From NCBI GenBank assembly GCA_002205965.3, contig NADL03000590.1:2981001-3045000 (forward strand): 64,000 nt of DNA, in the 5' to 3' direction. A model generated the notes under the pieces. It saw nothing but the letters and a program-made list of their open reading frames with translations, made no database searches and was not told the origin of the DNA. A program made the translations under genes and the position numbers. This DNA is from Kappaphycus alvarezii (taxonomy: Eukaryota > Rhodophyta > Florideophyceae > Gigartinales > Solieriaceae). Position 1 is the stretch's first letter. Every line of letters begins with the position of its first letter. This document shows, one piece after another, positions 45,401-58,631 of this stretch.

Positions 45401-47625
45401 ACCATACCGTACTGTACAGGCAAACGTGCTCATACTGTCGTTTTGATCTGATAGATTTTGGAACAAATGAGTAGTGCTTTGCTTCCTAATTTTCCTAATC
45501 TTCGCGAGAAAAGCTGCCCAGGGCCTACTGTAGATTTGCTTCCAGCCAACACATTCTGTGATTCCTCCAATCACCCTAATCATTAATTGATATCAATTTG
45601 TCAATTTCAAATGGTCAAGACACAAGAGTTTTTGTATTTTCACGCCTTGTATATGTGAACAGTTTATTTGCAAATAATTAGGATTCCTTGCGGAATAGAT
45701 TACAAATATTTCAAATCTCCTGCCTTTGCAATTACCGTCTCTTTCTGATTATAAAAAAATTAATATTCCCACACGTCTAAACTTGTAAAAAAAAACGAAT
45801 ATTTACTGTGTAACTTGATCCTTGCTTGTCAGTACTGACAGCATTGCAAGATTACGATTTGCAACGGGCCAAAAACATATACTGAACAAACGAGGAATGC
45901 CATGCGCCTCAAGTTGGTGCCTTCCACTGGCGCTTGCAAGCCTCTCTGGCCCAATATTTCCCGCCTTTTCAAGATTCTCTAAATGTCTTATGAGTTGAGA
46001 AACTTAAGATTACTCATAATTTTGGACTATCTGCGGTACAAGACTTCCTTTCAAAGTCACTCCACAACCAGCCTCTCTCTGGCCACGAAGGAACCACAGA
46101 CATCCTGATTCTGCGCAAAAGATAACAACTGAAGCAGTGCAAACGCCGCTTAGCCATCAATTTCAGAAAGATCGAACGTGAGCGCGGGGAACTGCTTTTC
46201 AGAAGTTGTTACTCGTTCTTTTCAATCGGATCTTCTACAAAATTGGCGATGCAATTTACTATCCTTCACCACGGTCAATAGTGAGACGTGTAGACTGACA
46301 ATTATTTAGGGGGCCCGAGCGCGGTAGAGTTGAGTTGCCATGGCCCGTATTGAGTGAGTACCCTCAAGGTAACAAGCATCAATAAGGCTGTTTCCGGGGG
46401 CTTATCGTAGACCAAAGATCCTGCGCTGTGCCACATGCAGCCCATGACAGTCAAAGGACAGTGGATCACCGTTCCATAGCACCTGCTGGGGGCTTGTAAC
46501 CCTGGAAAGATTCAAATCGAGATTTGAAATTACAAATTGAAAATTCTCACTTTAATTGGAGAAAAATAAAACAGGCAGTACCTCATACACCAGACCATAG
46601 TTTGCCATTCGACAACCGTAGATTCAGCCAACGCACAACAGCCATTTGGGAATTATGCAAATACCTGCCCAGTAAAAGGCCCTCCATTTTCTTTTAATGC
46701 TTCATTTTTTTTTGTAAAACCTTCAGTTTCGAGTATTTGTCCAGGATAATTGCAAATCTCTGCCCCCTTTGAGCAATAGTAATGGAGCAGCGTCTGATGC
46801 TGGAATGAAAGACGTTGCAATCAAGAAAATCCACCAATTGCGGCGACCTGCTCGCCATTATTTTGTAAACCAATTTCTGGCCATGCTGACAACAGAATGT
46901 TTAGCGGGGAATGACCTTCGTCAAAACTTTGCCACTGGCAGTCTTTGGACTCCAAAGACTGCCACTCTCGATACTTGCGTGTGCACAGAAACTATCACTT
47001 GGTCTCGAATGCTGCTGATATCTGGCCTGAACATTTGCTGCTCAACTCATTTGTAGAGTGAGAATGACCTTACGGCATTGTTATCAAGGGTCCAGTGTAC
47101 AGAAAGTAGCACTATCAGCCGTCGCCTGGAGATGTCTTGTAGTCGAGCCCACTTCCTGCATGGCGCAGGTGTGTGAACACACTGAAAGGTTCTCTCTCCC
47201 ATTGCACTGCATAGTTTTAAAGGCGACAAGTCCTATTTACAATATTTAACCTATGCATGGTGTAGACGTTAGTGCATTTTTCTGTAACATGGACTTTGCT
47301 GAAAAAATCTTTTAAGTTTAGTTCAAGAAGAAACTCGCTGCTTTCAGTTCTACTCGGGGGCCTATGGCCTAAAATTATTGTAGGGCATTTAGTAACAAGT
47401 TTGACCACAATAGAGCTGACATTGCTTCCATCTCCGTTCTCGGCGCGTCTCCGTATTGCCATTTACATGAACCGAAGCTGCAATCCGTATGAACGCGTGC
47501 ACAAGTACTGTAAATCAGACTGAAATTCATTCCTGCCCTTGCGAATCTCAGATTTTGCTGCAGGAAAATCTTGATTCTGCACTCTCACATACAGTACTGT
47601 ATTATAAAAAAATAAAAGAAAGTCG
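42413..47625. other. Long non-coding stretch rich in GTAC palindromes
   Basis: No defensible gene in 5.2 kb. The left 400 bases are the upstream region of the disordered-protein gene. GTACTGTAC/ACAGTAC words occur near 42916-42955, 43037, 43102, 44293-44312, 44392-44402, 44830 and 45387-45420. Short frames (43644-43928, 44474-44692, 44875-45156, 47272-47523) have no recognisable content. Confidence 0.4.
42916..42955. repeat. AGTAC pentanucleotide tandem repeat
   Basis: AGTAC, one TGTAC variant, then six perfect AGTAC copies in a row (42926-42955). It is a microsatellite built from the same word that is scattered through the spacers of the window. Confidence 0.95.
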
Positions 47626-48075
47626 TTGACCAGCCTCGAGAGGCTTGTTCTAAGTTTTAGAATCTCTAATGTTCATGCCACTCACGCGAGCTGGGCGGCG
47701 CCGCCCAAGGATATCGCCGGAAGATCCAAAAGTTGGAACACGAGGTGTCCAGGCGAGTGGTCCCCTTCCCTGGACCCTTCCCGCGATACACGCGACCTTG
47801 GTTTCCAGTTTCAGCCCCTTGCTTTTGACTCGCTAGGAGCCGCATGCTCTGATACCGTTCGTTTCCTCGAACGCTTTTTCGACCGAGCTGCGAAGAAATG
47901 TCACGGCTCTCCCACCATCTTTCGCACCCGCATATATCAACGCTTGAGTTGTATCATATGGTCGTCGGTAGCGATGGCCATCATTTCGCGCGCTCCACTG
48001 CACGTGATCGATGTGGATCATCTCCGATTAGATCTTAATCATAATGGGCGGCCACGCAGCATACACTCGAAATGA
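47626..48075 (+). pseudogene. C-terminal tail of a LINE polyprotein, copy 1
   Basis: Contains DLGFQFQPLAFDSLGAACSD, then RFLERFFDRAAKK, then RTRIYQRLSCIIWSSVAMAI and SRAPLHVIDVDHL. This F.PLAF.SLG ... Y.RLS..... order is the tail seen at the very end of many algal non-LTR polyproteins. Two more copies occur on the opposite strand near 58.6 and 59.1 kb. Only this tail is present. Confidence 0.6.
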
Positions 48076-48487
48076 CAGATGAGTAAATTATCTACAGTAC
48101 AGACAAAGCAGCACCAGGCATTGAGCTATGATATTGAACTGAAAATTTGAAAGCAATCTCAAACTAGAAATCAGCGACTGCAAGCACACCTTGTCGCTGA
48201 TCGACGGCTTTAGAGACGCTCGCATTTGGTTCCACCTTCACCGGGTGTGTGCGTTGGCTTGCATGCCCCAACACGTGGTGAAGCTAACACCGCGGAATGT
48301 GACCACTGGCATTGCACCGAGGTTTGACAAAGAGCAATTGGAATTCTAATCACGCTGTAATAATGTCCCGATAACCGGTGCAGTCCGACAGCAGATATCC
48401 TTACATATCCTTACCTCTCCGCTACGGCGTTCACAGCCTCGCACCAATGACGACGCTCGATTTCGCAGAAGATAGTGGGAGAAAATA

Positions 48488-49324
48488 TTGATACCGAGCG
48501 GCTGCGAAGCTCTGAGGAGACGAGCGGCTGAACACCGTGTTCATAGATATGTTGAAGTGGATATGCACTTCCAGGAGTGTGTCCGACGACTCTATTCGTC
48601 CTTCGCTAACAGATACGGCGGTCTTCCGGAAATACTGACTGCAAATAGCCTTGCTGCGAAGCCCGATAAACTCATACAAAACTCCCTATCGAGCCTGCGA
48701 GTCGGCGGCAAATTCCCTCTGGAAAGATGGTGAATGGGTCAGGTTGCCCAAGCCCGCAACGCATTCGTATTCTGATACTCTGCGAAGGATCCACCGCCCC
48801 GAATACTTGGAGACGCGTACTGCAACCTTCCTCACTGCGCATCCGTCAGTGATCAACCGAGCATTCAACGAGATGTGTATCACCTGATAGTTCCCGAGTT
48901 TGATGATACCGCTCCGCTGCGGTGCGTGGAGTGCCACAGGGCAATGGATCACTGAGGAGACCATGCGGCAGACCTATGCGACAAAGGTCTCGGATGGACC
49001 AACCGGCGCACGGCAGTAGTGAAAGTATTTGGCCGGGAGCGGTTTATGGCAGCGGGAGTTGACGTCCAAAACGAGGTCAAGTACCTACTCTTTGGATTCA
49101 ACGCGCAATCAGCGAACATTCTGGTACACTCGCGCTTTGACGCATCGAACACCCCACCCCTTCTCCAAGTGGCGTGCGACATCACCATACCGTCGCCATT
49201 CCAGGAGAGCTACATGCCAATTGGAGCACGGACGTCGCCAATGCGGCAGAAAAACGGAAGGAGAGGACTCAGTTACATCAGAAGCGTTGCTACACGATTT
49301 GATCGGCATGTGCGGCGTCTGTAA
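48488..49324 (+). pseudogene. LINE C-terminal zinc-finger region, separate truncated copy
   Basis: Frames in order read RLYSSFANRYGGLPEI, VAQARNAFVF, SAKDPPPRILGDAYCNLPHC, VYHLIVPEFDDTAPLRCVEC then HRAMDH and GDHAADLCDKG, and VLFGFNAQSAN-like stretches to LQVACDITIPSPFQESYMP. The CVECHRAMDH..GDHAADLC pattern is the CCHC finger that, in LINEs, lies after the RT and before the F.PLAF.SLG tail. Here it lies to the right of such a tail, so the two are separate copies or rearranged. Two or more stops interrupt it. Confidence 0.55.
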
Positions 49325-50560
49325 TATGTTGTGCCCCGCAACACGCAGAATTTTGTCACCTGAATTCTTCAGGATATGTGAATGCAAGCCCTCACAAGGC
49401 CAAAGATATCAATCAAATTCTTCCGGCGTGGTAATAGACCCAGTCCTTTCGCAGCATGAATCTGAGCCTCCCTTGAGATCACTGCAGAAGTGAAGCAGCA
49501 GCCAGCGAAGACAACTCGAGCCAAGGATTCTAACTGCACATAACTACATTTCTTCTAGATGGTTTCAAGGATCTTCACGGGGTTCGAACCTCTAAGTACT
49601 GAGAAAAGATAATTGGAAACCCTCAGATCAATGGTCAAGCTTATCGTTAAGGAATGTGTCAATTATTCAATATGCGTGACACGTGTAAATTGAATGAAGA
49701 CTACAGGTGTAGCCCAAACTGATTGGGGTGTAATACCTTGTGCGCAGTTGTTCTCCTCTGGGTACAGAATCCAGCCAGGCAATGAGAAAACCAACAAACA
49801 CCAGGTACTCAAAGGGTGCTTTTTATCCCTCTTTCTCTCTGGGCACCCTGCGATGTAGTAGTAAAGTCCGCCAATGGCGAAGAGAAGTTGGGGAAGGAGC
49901 TGAGGTGTGATCTTTTGGACGGTCGGCTGGTATAAGTGTCCTATGGTTTGTAAGGCCGGACCGGGATCCGCGGAATGTTCGAACCTTGAGAAAACCGAAG
50001 TCAAAGGAACTGAAGACACCACGGGTAAGAGATTGGACAAAAGATATGTAGCAGTGGGTCAGAAGTTCTGAGTATCTCCTTTGGATTTCCAAAGTCAACG
50101 CTGGCAAGGTTGCCGCGAAAGCGAAAGTTGAGAGTCAACTTCAGAGCCAACACCGGGGTGGCTATTTTTAGGTCTTATTGGCCAGGTAGATAAATAATAG
50201 TTAGCTATGTTAGCTCTATCGATGGCGGTGCGGTAAGTCAAGTAAATTTCAACCAAGCAATAAATATGAACGTTAGAGATGAGTTACGTCGACATTGGGC
50301 CCAATAAGTTCCTTTCTCCTGCAAAAATATTAGGTAGAATTCGGAATCTCAGTGGTCCAGACCAGAAGCCCTCGGGCCCAGTCCGGGGGTACAGAGTATC
50401 AAGAACGATGATGGTCGACAGTCGGCAGAAACATATTTTCCTATTGCACAGTGCAGTATCTGCTGATAACAGAGGGCCGACATGTCCAGAAAAATTAGAT
50501 CAAAAAAGACCATCAAAGCAGCTCCGTCCATAGCAGGACAGTTCGAGTGCCAATACAATA
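49325..50560. other. Non-coding stretch containing repeat copy B
   Basis: No gene supported. The repeat at 49740-49945 lies here. On the minus strand it could encode a hydrophobic peptide (LLFAIGGLYYYIAG then LSTWCLLVFSLPGWIL), but the second copy does not preserve it. Confidence 0.4.
49740..49945 (-). repeat. Dispersed repeat, copy B (partner at 31950-32157)
   Basis: Matches copy A block by block in the same orientation: GTGCGCAGTTGTTCTCC, AATGAGAAAACCAACA, TCCCTCTTTCTCT, GGGCACCCTGC, GGCGAAGAGAAGTTGG and GGCTGGTATAAGTGTC. Confidence 0.75.
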
Positions 50561-53500
50561 ATATCTACTGGATGGGAATAGGTCCATGAAATATGCGTAA
50601 TATTATTGAAGCATCTTAAGATTGCGGAAAAGAATTTAAGTACTTCGAATCGAGGAAGATTGTCCGCGGAAATCCAAAAAATAAAGAAAAAAAAAGAATG
50701 AACAAACAGAGAGAACCTGTACCATTTTGATCGAGACGTAAATACTGCAGGTCGACTCAGTGCGGGAGGTAAAAACTTCCTATATCATATTGGGAAGCGG
50801 AAAGAAAAAGAACAGTCGAGGGAACATGCTACATCTCAGAAAAAAAATTGAAGATAACTGCAAGCGCTGTCTAACCGCAGTAATCAGGTGAAAGATCTGC
50901 AAGAAAGTCAGAGCCCGTGTAGCATCTCATTTGACTGATCACGTATATTCCTCACCTGACCAACTTACTTCTTCATATTAAATTGCTTCTTCTAACGCCG
51001 ATTGTTCAAGGAAAGTAGGTCTCAATAGTATGGAAAACAGTGGGAACGATTCTGTGCATTAATTACATATGGACTGGTAAAATAATCTTACTTCGGGTGA
51101 CTTAACAACAACTCATTAACTTAGGCCTCTGTGAAGATGTATTACCCTTTGCATCCTGAAAGGGTAAAAGTGGCATCAACGGAAAAGGGAACAGACAACT
51201 ATGCGAGATGGAAGTTTTTGCAACCGACCAAAGTGCTGCAGTAGAAGTTAACGTGCAAGGGAGGGAATGGTAGCGAAAGAAGATTTATTGCTCTAGTAAA
51301 CAATTGTAAGGGGGCAGATTCTGTCACATGGCTTAGAAAAAAGAGACCTAATTGAAGTTTTTTGGTTCGTACTTGACTCCGAACCTGCCTTTACTCTCCT
51401 AAAGGAAGCAATTTATTAAGCATATGCAGAATTTATTCCAAACTGAATTATCCATAAAAGCATTAAAAGCGCCAGAAAAAGCAGGAAAAGAATCCATGCG
51501 GAAGCAGGTAATTTGACAAAAAAAATTGACAGAAACCAAACAAATCGACTCCTCACAATCTTCATCCTCTAGATCAGAACCTATCTCCTCCCTCAAGATA
51601 TCGTAAGTACCCATTTAGCCCACACACATATCTGTAAATGGCTCACGATTTCCTACCCCTTCCTGCAACTAACACGGCTCACCTAACGCTTCTCCATCCG
51701 GATTCATGGCTGGAACCACATGAAACATCCAAATCATTCCTTCCGATCACATCTGATCTGATGCAATATCCCCGTCTTCTTCCCCGGACTCCTCGGACTC
51801 CTCTTCTTCATCCTTAGGCTAATCCTAACCCTCCACTTGTTTTATCTTGTAGAACAGATCTGGAGCCACCTACTCTTCGAAGCACACCTTTTACTTACCG
51901 TCATCCTTTTCCAAGGCACCCAAGCCGTGTTCTGTGCTTCAATATATACCATATAACGAGCGACAAGATCAGTCAGGTGCTTTCTAGTTTGGCGATGGAG
52001 GAAATCCTCTACATCGGTTTGGCCTGAAGGGAATAGAGGGGAAGCGGTGATGGGGCGAGGATGGAGAGATCCGGAATAGTGGCGAGAAGGGGGAATTACT
52101 TGCATGTTGGCTGTCAAAATGATTGAAATTGTCATTTTGAAAATGTAATTTTTTTTGTTAGAGGGCTTTGGATAAATTTCAACACGAATCCGATGGGTTT
52201 AAATAGCTTCAATAGGCTCAAATTGGCAGTCAATCTGGAAGTGAAAAGCCGGAAATTATTCTTGCAGTGAGAATCAGTGAAAATAGCCTTTAAAGGATAA
52301 TTACTGCCGAAAAATATCTGTCAAAATCTTGATTATGGAAAAAGATTTTTAAAGTCGAAGAAAACCAAATGAAACGAGAAGAAAATAGAATTACAGTCTA
52401 GGAGAGAGATAAAAAATGAGATAAAGAGAAAGAGGAAAGAGTATAAGGAAACGGGAATTGTGCAGGGAGAAACAATAGAAGAGAGATTTTTTGCTCGTAT
52501 AGAGAATACCTTCAGTTTCTCCCTTGATACCTCCTACAATTGGTCTCTTACAAGATTTTTCAGTCCTCAAACATTGTGTTCCGTTTACAATGAGAGAATT
52601 AAGCACACAGAGATCTTCCAGAGATCCTGGGTTGGGTTTGCCGTTGCATCAGCGGGTTGTAATATGCTCCGTATTGTAACTGCATCCTTGAAAATCATGA
52701 TACCCTGTTTGGCTTCATCTGGATTATTATGTGAATTATTATATTTGTAGAAGAAGTAATAATAGTATAATTCCTACTCACGGTAGTGGTATCCTGAAAA
52801 ATGGATACCACAGGTCATATCGAATCGATATTCATGAATTTCAAGGTGAGGGAAGAAGCTAAATGTTGACATAAGAAATAATTACATGCTAAATCGTGGA
52901 TTTTTCGGCCTTGTGACACCCCCAATGACTTTTATCTCTTTGTTTAAAATAAGACCACAGACCACGTCAATAGTACTCCATGATAACTTCCGATGCTATA
53001 TTTTGATTAGAAGTGTCACACTGTGCATCTGTAATGATCTCTTCATACGAACGTAGTATTTTATTCCAATCTCGACGCGTTCCTCGTGGGCACTTTGTCG
53101 ACTTGAATATTTTTTTAGTTCCCGGAATTTAATTTCACTAACCTTGACGCTGGTCTATTTCTTCCAAATCTACTTGAAGGTAAAATCGCTCGAGAATGGG
53201 TTAAATTATTTAGATAGCCGAAAATAGAGACTTTTGATCATTTTGTGAGCCCTTTTTGGTAAATATGCATTCAGTATTAATAGTAGATCTAAAAGTTGCG
53301 CCTATTGCTTGGATTGTTCTGGAATGAATTATCCAAAAGAAATTGGGTAATGAATTGCGAGGTGTTTCTCCTTATCATTTCTGATTTTTAACTATATAAG
53401 TAGTCGGAGAAATTTGCTTTACGGTCCTTTACTTATTAATCGATAATATTAATATTATACTCAGGATGTTGACGTTATCCGCCATTTTCCCTTCAAGAAT

Positions 53501-56500
53501 ACTTTCCAGGTTCCCTTGCTGAATTTTTGTCTGATTTAATTTTTTTCATCCCGTATTCCGTTTTGGATGAGATTTTAGCTACGAAAACGAAGAATTGAAT
53601 AATTCTAAAGGTTATTATTTTAATGGTCCGAAAGTTGACTCTTTAAATTGAGTACAATAATGTGCCCTAATCTTTACATATAGATTTGGATGGGGAAATT
53701 GAACCTGAAATCTAAAGTTCTGGGATTATACACCATTCAATTCAAAAATAACTTGACATGGTTCAATTATTTTACTCCGTAATGCTCTTTCCATCACAAA
53801 GTTTCTCTCTCATGAAAGAAAATGACTTTCTTCCAAATTTTCTTTTCAGTTCTTGCGACTAGAGCAAGTTCAGAGATCAATTTTATCATTCTATATCATT
53901 ACATTAAAAGCTTAATTTAGGTTTGTCCTCAAATTATGACTTAATCTCTGAGTTTGGTTGTATTTATAATTTTATACATTGATAGCTTCTATTGTAAAGC
54001 TCCATACTCCTATCGTGAATCAATTCCCTCAGCTTGGTCGTATTGGTCACTGTAGACACTGATAGCCTTTATTGTAGCCCTATCCAGTTATAGTGACTTA
54101 GGTCTCTCAGTCTGGTTGTATTGATCATTTTTAGAGATGGAAACCTAGTCCTAGCCTCATCTAATGTATCATTGACTTAAAGTAAATATTTAATGCGATT
54201 TAAACTTCTAAAAGCTATCAGGTGGATGCGACAGTGAGTATCATAATATATTTGAACGGGGTCAAGTAAATTATGACTTTCGATCTTATCTATGTAAAGA
54301 AATACACAATTCTGTCATTTCAGTATTACAGTCATTTACATGAAAGCAAAATCACTGCCCAATTGTATTTAGTTGGAGAAGGTGAGATAAAATGTGAGTC
54401 AATACTCGAAAAATTAAAAACAGGTAGAGGTCACTATTTGAGTGAGAAAAAGTTCATCAATATTATCTACAAATAACTTACGCTTGTTCGGAATTTCAAA
54501 TGGGGCGAAAAGTCTAAAATATGCCCAAGCCTGGATCGTATCGATCAATGATTTCTTCGGAAAATTTTCCCAGCCAATTGACTGAAAATCAGTTCTATCT
54601 ATGAAAGGAGAATTTAGTAAGAACTAATCGAATGTTTCGTAGACAGTTTTTATCCCAGAATATGTGATCATGATATATTTTTAATTCCTCTGGAGGTAAA
54701 GAGGCTTTTTTTTGACGTTATGTTTTGTATTTTATTTATTCCGTTCCATTTAGCTATTGAATATGATGTTCAGGAGCACAAAACGTTATATATTAATTTG
54801 CCGTATAAAATTTCCTAGAGATGCAATGGGCAGGCCAGTAAGTTTACATTATAAAAATCATGGGAAAAAATTTCTCACGAATTTTACTTTCAATAGTGCA
54901 ATAAGCCATGAAGATTAGTACGTGGTAATATTTGCAGATGGAAAGAAAAAAGAGGGGAAATTAAAAAATGGACTGAATGAGCGAGCTAAAAAAATAGAAA
55001 ACGGGCAAAGAAAGAGGTTGAGGGAAGATAGCAGCAGTAAAGAGTTTATGAAATCGCAAGATAAAGAGGGCCAGAGAATCAAAACATATTTCAGGGCAAG
55101 TATTTAAATTTATACAGGTGTTGAGAAGCAGTTCAAAGAAAAGAGGAAGAAAATTGTGAAATAAAACTGTAAAAATCCCTAAACTGATCTGTAATAGATC
55201 AGCTCTGGTAGCTAAATGGTCTACTTGTAGGTGTAACAGGAGACTAATTCGGATTACAGCGCGAATATATATAAAATAATTTGTCTATTACTGCGTATTT
55301 AATGCATTAGTTCTTGATTGAATTTTCTAGAGCATTGAAGCAAGTAAATAGAAATTATTCAGCAGATGTGAGCACTATTGAGCCGTCGCAACTCTTTGTC
55401 CATGTATTTTGGCAGAATAGACTCGAAAATATCTCAAATATGTTATTCCGCAACTGCTTGTGTTCACCTGTTCTTATCGACCTAAATTTCTTATTCACTT
55501 TCGGAAATTTTACCAAAGGATCTAGACTACTGTTTTCTGTGACCAAAATCACTTCGATACCCGAGATTTGGCATTTTAAGTAAATTTTACTCCATTTATT
55601 ACCCTTGAAGAATTTCCCATGAATATTTTGGTTCTTTTCGAAGAATTTCAATCTAGCCGACGGATTTTTGGGTACTGTTTCTGAATTTTTGAAACTGTGG
55701 CGAAAATATATTTCATTCAGTTTTGAGAGAAGTTTTTTTTTGAGTTCTCTCCTTAGAAATGCCGAATGCGTAGAATATCGAGCAATGCCCGGACCGAATA
55801 TTTTTGTTTCAAATCTTATTGCTCAAAAAAATGAAAGTCGTAGAAGTGTGTCTGCGCTTTTATGAAAATAAAAGTACGCAAACGTTACGAGGTCGCTTCT
55901 ATTCTGTGTTCAGAATGAGTTTCATAGACACAACATGTGTTCCTCCTGAATCAATTGATTCACGAGGTTGGGAAAAGGTGCCTGAGCCTGAAACTGTTTA
56001 CGTACACGGCTCTCATCTGCATCATAAAGGTAACACGGTTCTGAGAAAACTTTATTTAACAAGAAATGGATAATGATTCGGCATCATTATAAATCCTTAA
56101 ACTCTCATATGCATTAAAGAAACGAATTTTTACGGAGCTGACGCTTAAGTCAGAGCCCATAATTTGCCGTTCAATGTCTGGAATTTGACATTAATTTGGA
56201 GAGAGGATCTCCATGAATTGAAGTAATTAGTGGGAAAAAAGCGTCATGGGACAGAAAAATTTACTCGAAAGATAAATCGAGACTGTGATATTTCGCTGAG
56301 AAGTTGTCGGCTTCCCTTTCGAACGCTTTAGTAACTTCTCTATTTGGCTCATTGTTGTCCCAAGTACAATTGCGGGCTATAGTTAACCTAATCAGCAACT
56401 ATATTATTTTCTTTCTTATTAGCATTCGACTTCAGTTGGTTCCATTTTCGTACTGCTGCCCACTCCGTATCCTTATTACAGTGTTACGAGGTTATCCATG

Positions 56501-57650
56501 AAAAAAGGCGAGAGATTGTCGCATCTGAAGTCCAGTTAGGTCGATTTAAGAAATCAAAAAAGAGATCTTGTAATTTTCCGACTTCAATTTCCTCAAAACT
56601 CACACTTGCCTAATGGATTTTCAGTAAAACAATCCTACTGCGGTGAAATTTCTGGAACTTGTTGCGTGCATGCTTTTTTTGTCCCACAGCTTGAAATGTT
56701 ACAACTCTAAATAAATAAGTATTGATGAATTTATCGCTGAGCGAAGCGGAGATGGTGACCAATTTGGACATAAAGATCATAGATAGTTGCCTAATTGGGT
56801 GTGATTTAAAAAGGCTTGTGCTGGTTGATGATGGGTTACAGATCAAGAGTGGGTAATATGGAAACAAATTACGTAAGTGGTGCGTCGTTACAAACTTAAG
56901 CATCAAACAAACGTTCAGCTTATGCTTATATTTATCTTTACAGTGCTTCGGCTTTGGTAGATGCTGTAGCTTCTTAAACTCCATCTACACATACATTTTA
57001 AACCTTACAGTCACAACTGATAAGCTCGCCTCTGACTTTGAAGGAATATTTACAGGAAATAAACATATTTTGGTCCGGTTCAGATCCAAAATCTACTTGA
57101 TGTTCCGTGATTACATTGGAAGGACTTGTGGTTTTTATAGTTTGATTGTTTAGTCGCTGCAATTTTTCTGGTATATTCGTTTATTCACTTCCAGTAGAAA
57201 GGGTACTCACGGGTTGAGCTCGTTAATCTCCCTGTAGGTAATACCAATATAGTACACTATTATATTTAATTTTTGTTCGATATAATTGTAATATCATCGC
57301 ACAGTTCGTAATGAAAACCTTTCAGCAGACAATAGCAGAAATTAAGATGCAAATACCATAATAAGAAATGTTGTTTGGCCAATACTGGAGTGTTATCTGG
57401 CTTATATTGCTTGAAATACTTGAAACTTGGCCACATTTTTGATTTTTCGGAGGTACTAAAGTAAATTGTACAGACCTGAACCATTAATCAGGGAGAATAC
57501 ACTACTAGGGCGTGTGACAGGCAACATAAGCGGAATCTTTATAATCATTTGGGCTAATTTTCATTCATTTCTAGAATTAGATCACTTCTTGGTGAGCTTT
57601 TGATTTCTGTACTGTTATGTACAAATCATGGTCGTGGAATTATCCTGGCC
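50561..57650. other. Third AT-rich block
   Basis: About 7 kb of AT-rich DNA like the blocks at 14.8-26.9 and 32.2-34.4 kb. Reading frames are short and carry no recognised domain. One patch of higher GC (51.6-52.1 kb) has splice-like signals and a protein motif and is listed separately. Confidence 0.6.
51683..52105 (-). other. Possible spliced gene fragment with a carboxypeptidase-like NPDG motif
   Basis: Exon A candidate 52105-51899 encodes MQVIPPSRHYSGSLHPRPIT and DFLHRQTRKHLTDLVARYMV, ending WVPWKRMT immediately before a consensus GTAAGT donor at 51893-51898. Exon B candidate 51812-51683 follows an AG and encodes an acidic stretch (DEEEESEESGEEDGD), one in-frame stop, then SEGMIWMFHVVPAMNPDGEA, ending before a GTGAGC donor. 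VPxxNPDG is the hallmark of M14 zinc carboxypeptidases just before the second catalytic region. The stop and the missing zinc ligands argue for a relic or for a wrong exon model. Confidence 0.3.
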
Positions 57651-58631
57651 TAGTCTCTCTCCATCTAGCTAGATTAATTGGAAAGAGCGCCAGCGAATCC
57701 AAACTTAAAATTACCAACTGAAACACCAACCACAGTCGACCAAACCATATCTAACTCCAATTTGCTGATCTTCAATGTAGTGGATTCCCTTTTCTCTCTA
57801 GACTGGAAGTGTCCATATCGAAATGCAGGGGGAGAGTACCCATTATACTGCAGTTTTAGCCTCTCTCTTCGGACTTAAGGTGTATAAATTGAATTTTGGA
57901 GATGTTATGCTCTGTGTGACTGTTTATTTTACACTTTCTTTGGTCATAAATTAGAATAAAGGTGGTATACGGAATCCTCTGAAAACGTCGAGAGGTCATT
58001 GCCGCTACAGGCAGTTGCGACTTCGAGATGAGGCAACGCGGAGCCGTATCATCCTCCCAGACGCGGTAGGGGGTCAATGGGATCTGTAGAACTATCTTAT
58101 AGGTACCTACGGACCAGGAGTGGTTGAAGAGGAACAGGAAGAAAGGAAAACCAAAATTCACATCCAGGTTTGCCAAACCGAGTTCCTTGGTATGGTTAGA
58201 AGCCGACCTACAAGGGCTACCGGAAGGCATAGCCGAGCAGAGGTGGTGATAAAAGAGAAAAGAAGCCCTTCCATGGGGTATCTGCAATATAATCTTCCCC
58301 TAGTTGGTAGATTTGAACACACGTCATTGAAAGCAAACACTGTAGAAAGGTTTTATTCCTTGATGCGAGAAGAAAATATTAGCTCGTTGAACTGTTGCAG
58401 TCGGTAGGTAGAAAAGAGGGAAAATAAATTAAAAGTTGGAAAAGGAAATAAAATAAATAACGAACGCTTTGTACCTAGCTTTTACAGAAATCGATGAAAC
58501 AAAAACAGAACCGCTATCGTTATGGCATTTATTTGACTAGCGTCCGCTGCAGGATCCGACTATTTTGCTAGGTAAGAGCTAACTGGGTCGGCCACGTCGG
58601 CCACGTGCAGCGACATGCGCGAAAATATAGG
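57651..58631. other. Mixed-composition spacer
   Basis: A minus-strand frame at 57856-58287 is open for 143 codons but shows only Ser/Phe/Leu-rich sequence without a motif. Nothing else is supported. A GCTAACTGGGTCGGCCACG block near 58570 resembles GCTAACCGGGTGGTCCACG near 37500. Confidence 0.35.

Noticed and set aside
46310-46530. GC-richer patch that might be a structured RNA
   Set aside because: No snRNA, SRP or RNase P core motifs could be identified.
49570-49600. tRNA T-loop-like GGGTTCGAACCTC
   Set aside because: No matching acceptor stem, D arm or anticodon stem at proper distance on either strand.
57856-58287. 143-codon minus-strand frame
   Set aside because: Low-complexity Ser/Leu/Phe-rich content without start context, motif or neighbours to support it.
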